Assembly: GCF_024437655.1 (NCBI RefSeq)
Contig: NZ_JANBVF010000006.1
Coordinates: 186,001-250,000, forward strand
Source: Chitinolyticbacter albus
GTDB lineage: Bacteria > Pseudomonadota > Gammaproteobacteria > Burkholderiales > Chitinibacteraceae
Direction of reading: 5' to 3'
DNA: 64,000 nt
A program made the position numbers and the translations under genes. Under the pieces are notes generated by a model. It worked only from the letters and a program-made list of their open reading frames with translations. It searched no databases and was not told the DNA's origin. Below are positions 46,997 to 56,999 of the stretch, in pieces. How positions within the stretch are numbered: the first letter of the stretch is position 1; each line of letters opens with the position of its first letter.

Positions 46997-47331
46997 GATC
47001 TCAAGCGCCCAGGCGCATCGCGTGCCGTGAAACGAAGGCGCTTCAACGCCGCGCCACCGTCGAGCGACGTGCAGCAGGGCCGCCGGGTGGCCCATGCGGT
47101 GGGCCATCATTCTACTGCACCGCCGCAGCCCGGCGGTCAGCTCGGCACGACAATGGCGCGATGAATGGCTGGATCAGGCCGAACTTTTTGGGGCAAGCTG
47201 CAGACAGACGTTCATTGCCAGCCCTTGGGTGGGTGGCTGGCTAGTGCGATACGTGTCAAGAACTTGCAGCAATCGCTGTCTATGCTGCGAGTTCCAATGT
47301 CCGTGTAGACAAGCTCAAGGAACCGGTTGCA
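46997..47331. other. Intergenic region without recognised content
   Basis: 335 bases between the small membrane protein and the Rof-like gene. Several short direct CG-rich words occur (ggccgccgggtggcccatgcggtgggcc near 47075) but there is no clear gene, terminator or promoter. Confidence 0.5.
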
Positions 47332-47598
47332 ATGCAAGACTACACCCCCAACTCGCGCGAGCTGCAGGACTATCTCGAAATCGCCTGCACCTACCGCTAC
47401 CCCTTGCTGGTGGAGCGTCGTGACGCCCCCGACTGCGAAGGCGTGGCGATCGATGTGTTCGACGCGCGCGGTCGCGAATTCCTGCGCTTGTCCACGCGTG
47501 ACGGTGTACTCGATATACGACTCGACAAGCTCATCGCCATCACGCCGCAACACCAGGGCGCGCGTTTTGGCCGCGTCGTCTACCACCCGATGCACTGA
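47332..47598 (+). CDS. Rof (Rho-binding antiterminator)-like protein
   Basis: An 88-residue protein that resembles Rof/YaeO: an N-terminal DYLEIACTYRYPLLVE segment (compare the LELACQHHL block of E. coli Rof), an ECLRL-like strand FLRLSTRDGVLDIRLDKLIAIT and an overall Sm-like strand pattern. Rof binds the RNA-binding face of Rho and inhibits termination. Sequence identity to Rof is modest, so the call rests on the two blocks and size. An AAGGA lies 12 bases before the ATG, further than usual. It is likely monocistronic. Confidence 0.62.
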   Translation: MQDYTPNSRELQDYLEIACTYRYPLLVERRDAPDCEGVAIDVFDARGREFLRLSTRDGVLDIRLDKLIAITPQHQGARFGRVVYHPMH

Positions 47599-48768
<1,170 letters not shown>

Positions 48769-48856
48769 GCGCGGCTAACCTTTCCGGGGCCGCCTCGGGC
48801 GCTAAAACCCAAAAAAGACCGAAGCGACGCCCCTCGTCCTGGATCGCAGTGCCGTA

Positions 48857-50494
48857 TCAGGCCGGGCGCAAGCGGAAACGCGCCACCGTGTGCTCGAGCT
48901 GGCCATAGATGGCCTCGACATCCCGCGCCACGCCCTCGATCACACCTATCGCGTGCCTGTGGCGCTCGGCGGTTGCGGCAAAGCGGGCAACCTGGTGTTC
49001 GAGCAGGCCGCTGGCGTGGGTCTGCTCGGCCAGCGCCTCGTTGATCTGGCGACTGGCGCGCAAGATCTCTTCCATGTGGTCACTGGCGCCGCCCATGGCA
49101 GCGCGCGAGGTTTCGGTGACGACCTGGCTCTCGTCCACCAGCGTGCGGCCACCACTGATCTGGGCCACGACCGCATGCAGCGCATTGCCGGTAGCGCCCA
49201 CCGTGGTATCGATTTCCCGTGTGGCGGCTGCGGTACGCTCGGCCAGCTTGCGCACCTCGTGGGCGACGACTGCGAAGCCGTGCCCCGCCTCACCGGCACG
49301 GGCCGCCTCGATCGCCGCATTCAGCGCCAGCAGATTGGTCTGGTCGGCCACATCGCGAATGGCGTCGGACACGCGCGCAATGTGCTGGGCATGTTCGGCC
49401 AGCTTGGCAATGGCGGCTTCGGTGGTAGCGACGAACTGGGTAATGGCACCGAAGGTGCTGCGCACCGAATCGGCGGCGGCATCGGCTTCGCGCACCTGGC
49501 CATCGGCGCGCTGCGACAGCGTGTGTGTGTTCTCGGCACTGGTCGCGATCTGCTCGATACCGGCTGCCAGCTGCTCGATGGCGCTGGCCATGGTCTGGGT
49601 CCCACGATTGTGCTGGTCCACCTCGTTGCGCAGCTGGGTAAGCTCAACGGACAAGCGACCGAAACGTTCGCGTACGCCCTGGGTGCCAAGCTGGATCTGG
49701 CCGACGAGGCTGGCGAGCTGCTGTTGCATGCTGCGCACGCTCGCAAGAACGCTGTCCGGATGGCGCGTATCGACGAGGGTATCGAGCCGGCCCTCGGCGA
49801 TGGCGGAAACCACCTGGCGCGCATACGCCGGCTCGCCGCCGAGCTCGTGCACGATGCGCGCATAGACGCGCCAGCTGGCCAGGCACAACGCTGCCACCGC
49901 CAGCAGCAAGAACACGATCAGCAAGGCCAGCGTGCGGCCGGTGTCCTGCGCCGCCTGAGCTTCCAGCTTTTTCTGCAATGCCACGGCCTGGCTCACCTGA
50001 CGGTCGATCGCAGCGCGGTGCGCCTCGTAGGCCTGGGACAGCGTGGCGCGCGCGGCGTCGATGGCTGCGGCGTCCGCGGCAGCCAGTGCCGGCAGCAGGG
50101 CATTGCGATAGGTGGCAAAGAAGCGCCCCGCCGGCGCCGCCGCATCCTCCGTCAGCGCGCTGCTCTGGCTCACCGGCAAGCGGCTTTGCTGGCGCCAGTA
50201 GGCGATGCGCGTGTTGAAATCCTGCTCGGCGCGCGCGATGCGCGCCTGCAGCGCCTGCTGTTCGGCGGGGTCGCGGCTGTCGATCAGCTGCGACACCAAC
50301 AGATTGGCTTCGATGATGTAGGCGGGTGGCGGCAGGATATCGGCGACCAGATCCTTGGTCTCGACGATATCGAGGTAGGTCGGGCCATTGACCAGCACCT
50401 TTTCGATTGCAAGATAGGCAGTCGCGCCCAGCGCCAGCATCACCAGCAACGTCGCCGCGACCAGGCCGGCGAATAGACCACGTAAAGTTCCCAT
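48857..50494 (-). CDS. Methyl-accepting chemotaxis protein
   Basis: A 545-residue inner-membrane chemoreceptor. TM1 is about residues 7-30, a periplasmic helical sensor with [20 protein letters not shown]-type text covers ~31-185, TM2 is about 187-208 ([20 protein letters not shown]), a HAMP region follows and the signalling tip reads [38 protein letters not shown] in two blocks. ATG 50494 has GGTGGAG five bases before it, so the long in-frame N-terminal extension is not used. The ligand is unknown. It is divergent from the EamA transporter. Confidence 0.92.
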   Translation of the reverse strand: MGTLRGLFAGLVAATLLVMLALGATAYLAIEKVLVNGPTYLDIVETKDLVADILPPPAYIIEANLLVSQLIDSRDPAEQQALQARIARAEQDFNTRIAYWRQQSRLPVSQSSALTEDAAAPAGRFFATYRNALLPALAAADAAAIDAARATLSQAYEAHRAAIDRQVSQAVALQKKLEAQAAQDTGRTLALLIVFLLLAVAALCLASWRVYARIVHELGGEPAYARQVVSAIAEGRLDTLVDTRHPDSVLASVRSMQQQLASLVGQIQLGTQGVRERFGRLSVELTQLRNEVDQHNRGTQTMASAIEQLAAGIEQIATSAENTHTLSQRADGQVREADAAADSVRSTFGAITQFVATTEAAIAKLAEHAQHIARVSDAIRDVADQTNLLALNAAIEAARAGEAGHGFAVVAHEVRKLAERTAAATREIDTTVGATGNALHAVVAQISGGRTLVDESQVVTETSRAAMGGASDHMEEILRASRQINEALAEQTHASGLLEHQVARFAATAERHRHAIGVIEGVARDVEAIYGQLEHTVARFRLRPA

Positions 50495-50597
50495 GTCGAC
50501 TCCACCCCTATTTTGTTGTCCGGCCAGTGTTATCCCGGCGTTCGCCGCAAGCAAGACATTGGCATGCAACCCGGTTTGCATATTGCATAAATACATC

Positions 50598-50614
50598 AGT
50601 GATCGTCGATCACT
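50598..50614. promoter_or_regulatory. 17-bp palindromic operator candidate
   Basis: AGTGATCG-T-CGATCACT is a perfect inverted repeat with a one-base centre, lying in the 197-base divergent gap between the MCP and the EamA transporter genes. Its form and place suggest a dimeric regulator site. The regulator is unknown. Confidence 0.45.
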
Positions 50615-50691
50615 CGCATAGGGGATAGCCGCAGCGACAATGATGCATCGCACTTGGCACACTGTCCGGGCATCCTGTTTCGAACCGCCCT

Positions 50692-51570
50692 ATGCCGCAC
50701 TCCCCCCGCCGCGCCGGAATCCTGCTCATTCTGCTGTCCGCCCTGGCCTTCGGCCTGATGCCCATTTTCGGCAGCTGGTCCTATGCTGCCGGCGTTGATA
50801 CGCAGGGGTTGCTGATCATCCGTTTCAGCATCGCCGCCGCGGTAATGATCGTCATCATGGTCTGGCGCGGCGCGCGCTGGCCGCGCGGCAAGGTCTTGCT
50901 GGGCCTCGCAGCCATGGGCGGCATTGGCTACGCCGGGCAGGCGTTCAGTTATTTCACCGCGCTGCAGTACGCCAATGCAGCGCTTGCCGCATTGCTGCTC
51001 TACCTCTATCCCGCCATCGTCACCGTGCTGTCGGCCTGGCTGCTGCGCGAACGGCTGCGCCGCCGGGTGTGGGCTGCCCTGGCTCTGGCCTCGCTCGGCC
51101 TCGCGCTGACCATAGGCACGGCCTTGCAAGGCAAGGCGCTGGGCATCGCCTTCGGCATCGCGGCGGCGCTGATCTACTCGTGCTACATCCTGGCTGGCAG
51201 CCGGCTCACCCCGCGCGCCGGCGCCTTGCCGGCCGCCACCGTGGTGATGTTGTCGGCCGCGGTGGTGATGTGGGGGTCGACCGCCTTCGCCACGCCGCAC
51301 TGGCCCGCGAACGCGACAGGCTGGGCGGCCACGCTGGCGATTGCCATTGTCTCGACCGTGATCGCCATCTTTGCCTTCCTCGCCGGGCTCGATCGCCTGT
51401 CTGCCGCCGAAGCGTCGACCTTGTCGACGCTGGAACCCGTCGTCAGCGTGCTGCTCGCCGCCTGGCTGCTGGCCGTGCCGCTGACCGCTCTGCAATGGCT
51501 GGGCGGCGCAACCATCCTGATCGCGGCGCTGGTGATCTCACTGGCGCCACCGCTGCCTGCGCCGGAATAG
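50692..51570 (+). CDS. EamA-family (DMT) transporter
   Basis: A 292-residue protein with ten hydrophobic helices in two EamA repeats. The N-terminus GILLILLSALAFGLMPIFGSW and the mid-protein GQAFSYFTALQYANAALAALLLYLYPAIV are typical of drug/metabolite transporters. The substrate cannot be predicted. creB begins 35 bases downstream on the same strand. Confidence 0.87.
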   Translation: MPHSPRRAGILLILLSALAFGLMPIFGSWSYAAGVDTQGLLIIRFSIAAAVMIVIMVWRGARWPRGKVLLGLAAMGGIGYAGQAFSYFTALQYANAALAALLLYLYPAIVTVLSAWLLRERLRRRVWAALALASLGLALTIGTALQGKALGIAFGIAAALIYSCYILAGSRLTPRAGALPAATVVMLSAAVVMWGSTAFATPHWPANATGWAATLAIAIVSTVIAIFAFLAGLDRLSAAEASTLSTLEPVVSVLLAAWLLAVPLTALQWLGGATILIAALVISLAPPLPAPE

Positions 51571-51604
51571 CGACGGAGGGCCACCGCAGCCTAGAATGGC
51601 CGCC

Positions 51605-52282
51605 ATGACCGCCCGCATCCTGCTGATCGAAGACGAAACCGCCATTGCCGATACGCTGTCGTTCGCGCTGCAGCGCGAAGGCTATGCCGTCGACTGGCAG
51701 CGGCTGGCGCGCGATGGCGAGGCGGCGCTCGCAGGCGCGCAGCTCGTCATCCTCGATGTCGGACTGCCCGACGACAGCGGCTTCGAAGTGCTCAAGCGCA
51801 TCCGCCGCGATGGCGACATCCCCGTGCTGATGCTGACCGCGCGCGCCGACGAGATCGATCGCATCGTCGGGCTGGAGCTGGGCGCCGACGATTACGTGGT
51901 CAAGCCGTTCAGCCCGCGCGAAGTGGTGGCACGGGTGCGCGCCATCCTCAAGCGGCTGCAGCCGCGCAGCGCTGAGCGAACTGAGGCGATATCGGGTTTC
52001 GAACACGACGTGGCCGGACGGCGCATCCGCTATCGCGGCCACTGGCTCACGCTGACGCCGTCCGAGTACCGCGTGCTGGCGCAACTGATCTCGGCACCAG
52101 GACGGGTGTTCAGCCGCGCCCAGTTGCTCGACGCGCTCGGCGAAGCGGCCGAGGACAGCTTCGAGCGCACCATAGACAGCCATGTGAAGAGCATGCGCGC
52201 CAAGCTGCGCGATGTCGACGCCGATACCGATCCGATCGAGACGCACCGCGGCTTCGGCTACGCGCTGCGGGCGGGCGGCTGA
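51605..52282 (+). CDS. creB: CreB-like response regulator
   Basis: A 225-residue OmpR-type regulator: receiver domain with ILLIEDETAIADTLSFAL, phospho-acceptor Asp in VILDVGLPDDSGFEVL and Lys in DDYVVKPFSPREVVARVR, then a winged helix ending THRGFGYALR. The receiver text is close to E. coli CreB, and the adjacent kinase is clearly CreC-like. ATG 51605 is chosen over 51596, as it starts directly at the first receiver strand. The stop overlaps the creC ATG (TGATG). Confidence 0.88.
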   Translation: MTARILLIEDETAIADTLSFALQREGYAVDWQRLARDGEAALAGAQLVILDVGLPDDSGFEVLKRIRRDGDIPVLMLTARADEIDRIVGLELGADDYVVKPFSPREVVARVRAILKRLQPRSAERTEAISGFEHDVAGRRIRYRGHWLTLTPSEYRVLAQLISAPGRVFSRAQLLDALGEAAEDSFERTIDSHVKSMRAKLRDVDADTDPIETHRGFGYALRAGG

Positions 52283-53709
52283 TGCGCTTTTCGCAGCGCA
52301 TCTTCGTCGGCTACTTCCTTATCGTCGCGTTGCTTGGCTGGTACGTGGTCGACCTGATCCGCGACGAGATCAAGCCGGCGATGCGCCAGTCGGCCGAAGA
52401 AATCATGATCGACACCGCCAACCTCCTGGCCGAACTGGTGCAGCCAGCGTTTCGCGACGGCAAGCTCGCCCACGGCGAGGTGGAACAGGCCATCGCGCGC
52501 TACGTAGCGCGCTCGCCCAACGCGCGGATCTGGGGCGTGGCCAAGGGCGCCGTCGATATGCGCGTCTACATCACCGACGCGCATGGCATCGTGCGCTTCG
52601 ATTCCACCGGCAGCGCCGTCGGCCAGGATTACTCGCAATGGCGTGATGTCTACCTGACGCTGCGCGGCCAGTACGGCGCGCGCACTTCAAGCATCGAATA
52701 CACCAAGGAAACGACCACGGTGATGTACGTCGCCGCCCCCATCGTCGAGGCCGGGCGCATCGTCGGCGTGCTCACTGTCGCCAAGCCCAACCAGGCGATG
52801 CAGCCCTATATCGAGCGTGCCCACGGCAAGCTGCTGCGGGCCGGTCTGCTATTGGTCGTGCTGGGCCTGGCGTTCGGCGCGGTATTTTCGTGGTGGCTGT
52901 CGCGCGGCATCGGCCGGCTCACCGATTTTGCCCACGCCGTCAGCGCCGGCCAGCCCGCCGCCGTGCCGGCCTTGCCCGGCAATCGCGAACTGGCGGTGCT
53001 GGCGCAGGCGCTGGGCGAGATGCGCGAGCGGCTGGAGGGCAAGGCATATGTCGAGGAATATGTGCACGGCCTCACCCACGAGCTGAAAAGCCCGCTGGCC
53101 GGCATCCGCGGCGCGGCAGAATTGCTGGACGACGCGTTGCCCGACGCCGATCGCCAGCGCTTCGCCGGCCATATCCGGCGCGAGACCGAACGGCTGCAGG
53201 CCATCGTCGATACGCTGCTGGAGCTGGCACGGCTGGAGGCGCGGCGTACGTTAGCCCATGCTGAACCGGCGCCCCTCTACGCGGCGCTCGATACCGTGCT
53301 GGCCGCCCTCGCCCCGCAGCTCGATAGCAAGCGCGTTGCCGTGGAACTGACGGTGCCGGATGACGCCGCCGTGCGCGGTGAGCGCTTCCTGATCGAGCAG
53401 GCGTTACGCAACCTGCTGCAGAACGCCGCTGATTTCACGCCGGAGCAAGGCGTCATCGCCATCACTGTCACGCGCGACGACACGCACTGGTCTATCCGTA
53501 TCCACAATAACGGCCCGGCCATACCCGACTACGCGCTACCGCGATTGTTCGAGCGCTTTTATTCCGAGCGGCCGGCTGGCGTGGCCAAGGGAACCGGGCT
53601 CGGGTTGGCGCTGACCCGGACGATCGCCGAGCTGCATGGTGGCACGGTCGATGTGGTCAACGCGGCCACCGGCGGCGTCTGCGCCGAACTACGCCTGCCC
53701 GCCTGCTGA
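52282..53709 (+). CDS. creC: CreC-like sensor histidine kinase
   Basis: A 475-residue inner-membrane kinase. TM1 is about 8-28; a periplasmic sensor follows with the CreC-specific texts TANLLAELVQPAF, VGQDYSQWRDVYLTLRGQYGAR and VMYVAAPIVEAGRIVGVLTV; TM2 is about 190-210; then HAMP, the H-box HGLTHELKSPLAGIRGAAELL, an N-box NLLQNAADFTPEQG and GTGLGLALTRTIAELHGG. E. coli CreC senses the growth medium and carbon metabolism. No creD follows; a convergent chitin-binding protein gene lies downstream. Confidence 0.9.
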   Translation: MRFSQRIFVGYFLIVALLGWYVVDLIRDEIKPAMRQSAEEIMIDTANLLAELVQPAFRDGKLAHGEVEQAIARYVARSPNARIWGVAKGAVDMRVYITDAHGIVRFDSTGSAVGQDYSQWRDVYLTLRGQYGARTSSIEYTKETTTVMYVAAPIVEAGRIVGVLTVAKPNQAMQPYIERAHGKLLRAGLLLVVLGLAFGAVFSWWLSRGIGRLTDFAHAVSAGQPAAVPALPGNRELAVLAQALGEMRERLEGKAYVEEYVHGLTHELKSPLAGIRGAAELLDDALPDADRQRFAGHIRRETERLQAIVDTLLELARLEARRTLAHAEPAPLYAALDTVLAALAPQLDSKRVAVELTVPDDAAVRGERFLIEQALRNLLQNAADFTPEQGVIAITVTRDDTHWSIRIHNNGPAIPDYALPRLFERFYSERPAGVAKGTGLGLALTRTIAELHGGTVDVVNAATGGVCAELRLPAC

Positions 53710-53743
53710 ATACCGACCGACCCGTAGGCCGGCCGGCTACCAC

Positions 53744-54262
53744 TTACGGCGCGATGGTTATGCTGCCCGCGGCGCACGTCACCCCCACCCGCTGCCAGCT
53801 GGTGATCGGGGCATTGGTATTGTTTCGGTATTGCACCAGCCAGCCGCCGCGGTTGCCGTCCCAGCTCATCGTGCTGTAGACGATGCTGGGGCCAACTGAG
53901 ATGCCCGACGGTCCACCGCTGATCGGCACCTCGCCCTGCTCGCAAGCAGAGGCAACGAAATCCTCCTGGCCAGGCGCTAGGCTGAGTGTGCGGTCATGCT
54001 GGCGCAAGATCAGCTTCACGCCACCGGCTGCGGCACAAGCACCGAGCGGGTTCCAGGCGGACCAGCTGTTTGCCGCCGGTTGCTCGCCCACCGTGTACCA
54101 CTTGGCTTCGTACAACTGGTTGGCCTGCACCACCTTGCCGCCGGCGTTGTACCCCGTACCCGACTGCCAGCCAGCGACATTGTTGCAATCAGCCGCCTGC
54201 GCCTGCGCGCCCAGCCACGCGCTCAGGCCGATCAATGAAATCAAAACCCACTTCTGCTTCAT
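53744..54262 (-). CDS. Small secreted chitin-binding protein (CBM5/12)
   Basis: A 172-residue exported protein with a signal peptide (residues 1-23, ending AQA). Residues ~27-72 are a CBM5/12 module: VAGWQSGTGYNAGGKVVQ, YEAKWYTVGEQP and SWSAWNPLG, with the exposed aromatics AKWW/Y kept. The remaining ~95 residues (VKLILRQHDRTLSLAPGQ through VTCAAGSITIAP) have no catalytic motif that I recognise and look like a second beta-rich module. GGAG lies nine bases before the ATG. It may bind chitin without cutting it, or the C-terminal part may be an undescribed domain. Confidence 0.85.
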   Translation of the reverse strand: MKQKWVLISLIGLSAWLGAQAQAADCNNVAGWQSGTGYNAGGKVVQANQLYEAKWYTVGEQPAANSWSAWNPLGACAAAGGVKLILRQHDRTLSLAPGQEDFVASACEQGEVPISGGPSGISVGPSIVYSTMSWDGNRGGWLVQYRNNTNAPITSWQRVGVTCAAGSITIAP

Positions 54263-54622
54263 GTCTGCACTCCATTCGTTTTGTTGGACAGCCTATCGAG
54301 AGGCTGGCCCGACCGATGCCAGTGGCATGACCAGGCCGCTCCAATCTAGTTGGCGATGCGGCCCGATGAAGCACGCCGGACCCGGCGATTCACCAGTTGC
54401 AGCCAGGCCGTGAACCAAGCCACTGATCCGGATCGGTTTTTTCGCAAATGAAAATGGCCCTGCCATTCACCAATGACAGGGCCATACCGGGGCAATCGGA
54501 TAAGCTGGATCGAGATTCAAACGTGGGACGCTGGCTCCGGGGCTGGAAGGATGCGCGAAGCGCGGCGTGGACCTGTCTGCAGGTCACGCGCCTTGCCAGC
54601 GCCATTGCACGAATGGCCCAGC
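54263..54622. other. Intergenic region between chitin-binding gene and ABC exporter
   Basis: 360 bases with the promoter side of the chitin-binding gene on the left and a terminator for the ABC exporter (54450-54485). No gene is recognised in it. Confidence 0.5.
54450..54485 (-). terminator. Intrinsic terminator after the ABC exporter
   Basis: On the minus strand ATGGCCCTG and CAGGGCCAT (54454-54485) form a nine-bp stem with a long loop, followed by TTTT and a T-rich stretch. It lies about 140 bases past the exporter stop. Confidence 0.6.
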
Positions 54623-56482
54623 CTAACGCAGGCTGGTTGCGTAATCCGCCTCGTCGGCCTCCTCGCCGAGGAAACCGCCGCTCTGGTGTGCCCACAGCCG
54701 TGCGTACAGCCCGCCTTGCGCCAACAGCTCGGCGTGCGTGCCCTCCTCGACGATCACGCCGCGATCAAGCACGACCAGCCGGTCCATCGCGGCGATGGTC
54801 GAGAGCCGGTGCGCGATCGCCACCACCGTCTTGCCCTCCATCAAGCGATACAGGCTGCCCTGGATGGCGGCCTCGACCTCGGAATCGAGCGCGCTGGTTG
54901 CCTCGTCGAGCAGCAGGATGGGCGCATCCTTCAGCATCACCCGGGCGATCGCCACCCGTTGGCGCTGGCCGCCGGAGAGCTTCACACCGCGCTCGCCGAC
55001 GTGGGCGTCGTAGCCACTGCGCCCCTTGGGATCGCTCAAGCCCTGGATGAACTCGTGTGCCTCCGCGCGAAGGGCGGCGGCAATCATCGCCGCGTCGTCG
55101 GCCTGGGGTCGGCCATAGAGCAGGTTGTCGCGCACCGAGCGGTGCAGGAGGCTGGTGTCCTGCGTGACCATGCCGACAGCGGCGCGCAGGCTGTCCTGCG
55201 TCACGCCGGCGATGTCCTGGTCGTCGATCAGGATGCGCCCGGAGTCGAGATCATAGAAACGCAGCAGCAGGTTGACGAGCGTACTCTTGCCAGCACCGGA
55301 GCGCCCTACGAGGCCCACCTTCTCGCCCGCGCGGATGGTGAGCGAGAGGCGATCGATCACCGGCTGCGGCTTGCCGTAGCCGAAGGTCACCTCGTCGAAA
55401 CGGATCTCGCCACGTGACACCTCGAGCGGCGGCGCATCGGCGCGGTCGATCACGGCCACCGGCCGCGTCAGCGTGGTGATGCCGTCCTGCACCGTGCCGA
55501 TCTGCTCGAACAAATTGGCCATTTCCCACATGATCCAGTGCGAAATGCCGTTGAGGCGCAACGCCATGGCGGTCGCTGCGGCCACCGCGCCAATGCCGAC
55601 CGTGCCCAGGCTCCACAGCCACAGCGTGGCGCCCGTGGTCGCGACGATCAGCAGCATGTTGAGGAAATGGTTGACGATCTCGAAGCCGCTGACGAGCCGC
55701 ATCTGGCGATGCACGGTCTGCAGGAACTCGCGCATCGCGCTCTTCACGTAGCCAGCCTCGCGCTGCGCATGGCTGAACAGCTTCACGGTGGCGATATTGG
55801 CGTAGGCATCGGTCACCCGGCCCGTCATCAGGCTGCGCGCGTCGGCCTGCGCCGACGAAGCCTTGCCCAGGCGCGGCACGAAATACCACACCGCCAGCGC
55901 ATACAGCAGCAGCCAGACCACGAAGGGCCAGACCAGCCAGCCGTCGAACTGGCCGACCACGGCCAGCATGGTCAGAAAGTAGATGCTGACGAAAACCAGG
56001 ATGTCGACGATGATCATCACCGTCTCGCGCACCGCCAGCGCGGTCTGCATCACCTTGGTGGCGACTCGGCCGGCGAACTCGTCCTGGTAGAAGCTCATGC
56101 TCTGATCGAGCAGGTAACGGTGGAAATTCCAGCGCAGCCGCATCGGGAAGTTGCCCGCCAGCGCTTGGTATTTGCACAGCGCCTGCACCGCCACTAAGAG
56201 CGTGCTGCCGATCAGGGCGAGCCCCAGCCAGATGAGCTTGCCGCCTTCGCGAGCAAACAACTCGGCGCGCGGTACCGAAGCCAGCCAGTCGACCACCGAG
56301 CCCAGCATCGCGAACAGCAGCGCCTCAAAGGCGCCGATGGCTGCAGTGAGCAGCATCACCGCCAGGATCAGAGCGCGCATGCCGGCGGTGCCGGCCCAGA
56401 CGAAGGCGAAGAAGTCGCGCGGCGGCGCAACCGGTGTTGCCTCGGGATACGGTTGTACCCGCTTTTCGAACCATCCAAACAC
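54623..56482 (-). CDS. ABC exporter, fused permease-ATPase
   Basis: A 619-residue type IV ABC half-transporter. The first ~330 residues contain six hydrophobic segments and the last ~240 form the ATPase with Walker A GRSGAGKSTLVNLL, signature VKLSGGQRQRVAIARVM, Walker B ILLLDEATSALD and H-loop IAHRLSTIAAMDRLVV. The start is GTG 56482, with a perfect AAGGAG five bases upstream; longer in-frame ATG starts have no such site. It resembles MsbA/multidrug exporters and acts as a homodimer. The substrate is unknown. Confidence 0.9.
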   Translation of the reverse strand: MFGWFEKRVQPYPEATPVAPPRDFFAFVWAGTAGMRALILAVMLLTAAIGAFEALLFAMLGSVVDWLASVPRAELFAREGGKLIWLGLALIGSTLLVAVQALCKYQALAGNFPMRLRWNFHRYLLDQSMSFYQDEFAGRVATKVMQTALAVRETVMIIVDILVFVSIYFLTMLAVVGQFDGWLVWPFVVWLLLYALAVWYFVPRLGKASSAQADARSLMTGRVTDAYANIATVKLFSHAQREAGYVKSAMREFLQTVHRQMRLVSGFEIVNHFLNMLLIVATTGATLWLWSLGTVGIGAVAAATAMALRLNGISHWIMWEMANLFEQIGTVQDGITTLTRPVAVIDRADAPPLEVSRGEIRFDEVTFGYGKPQPVIDRLSLTIRAGEKVGLVGRSGAGKSTLVNLLLRFYDLDSGRILIDDQDIAGVTQDSLRAAVGMVTQDTSLLHRSVRDNLLYGRPQADDAAMIAAALRAEAHEFIQGLSDPKGRSGYDAHVGERGVKLSGGQRQRVAIARVMLKDAPILLLDEATSALDSEVEAAIQGSLYRLMEGKTVVAIAHRLSTIAAMDRLVVLDRGVIVEEGTHAELLAQGGLYARLWAHQSGGFLGEEADEADYATSLR

Positions 56483-56999
56483 GTGCGCTCCTTGTGGGAA
56501 AACCCCGACATGCCACCTTGTAGGTTTCATGCAAGGACAGCCGGATATCTTGTCGCAGGAAGCCCGCAATCACAAGCCGTCGCGAGGCGCGCGGCAACGC
56601 CGGCACAGCATGCGCCGCACCAGGGCCTGGGTGGCCCAAGGTAGCGGCCATGCAACCCCTTTCAACAGGCTGGATACATATTGTCATCGCAACAAATACC
56701 AGTCACTTGCAAGCGCTCGTCCAGCCTATCACCGTTCGTCGACAGCCAAACGGCGTCACTGAATTACATAAACAAACAATTTAACTATTTGATTTTATTA
56801 ATTATATTTCAAGATCGTAAGGTATTGACACTATACACCCACATGACAGAACATCCGTCTTGCATGCAAAGGCGTTCGCGATGCTTGCCATCGCGCCGCC
56901 AAATGCCGTGTTCAGATACCCTAACTGGTATTAGCTGCAGCATATAAAAATGGCGGTTCGCCACATGCACCGAACCGAAACAGGATGGAGACCTTGTTT
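56483..56999. other. Long regulatory region upstream of the chitinase gene
   Basis: 517 bases between divergent exporter and chitinase genes. The right half (about 56700-56950) is markedly AT-rich compared with its surroundings. It contains an inverted repeat at 56916-56931 and a TATAAA at 56943-56948. No gene is recognised. Confidence 0.55.
56916..56948 (+). promoter_or_regulatory. Chitinase promoter with operator-like inverted repeat
   Basis: ATACC-CTAACT-GGTAT (56916-56931) is a perfect inverted repeat with a six-base spacer, lying where a -35 box would be for TATAAA (56943-56948). A start near 56955 would give a leader of about 45 bases. GGTAT/ATACC half-sites resemble those of amino-sugar regulators of the GntR type, but this is only a resemblance. 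Confidence 0.4.

Noticed and set aside
56825-56830. TTGACA as a -35 box for the chitinase promoter.
   Set aside because: No acceptable -10 lies 16-18 bases downstream; the TATAAA at 56943 is too far away.
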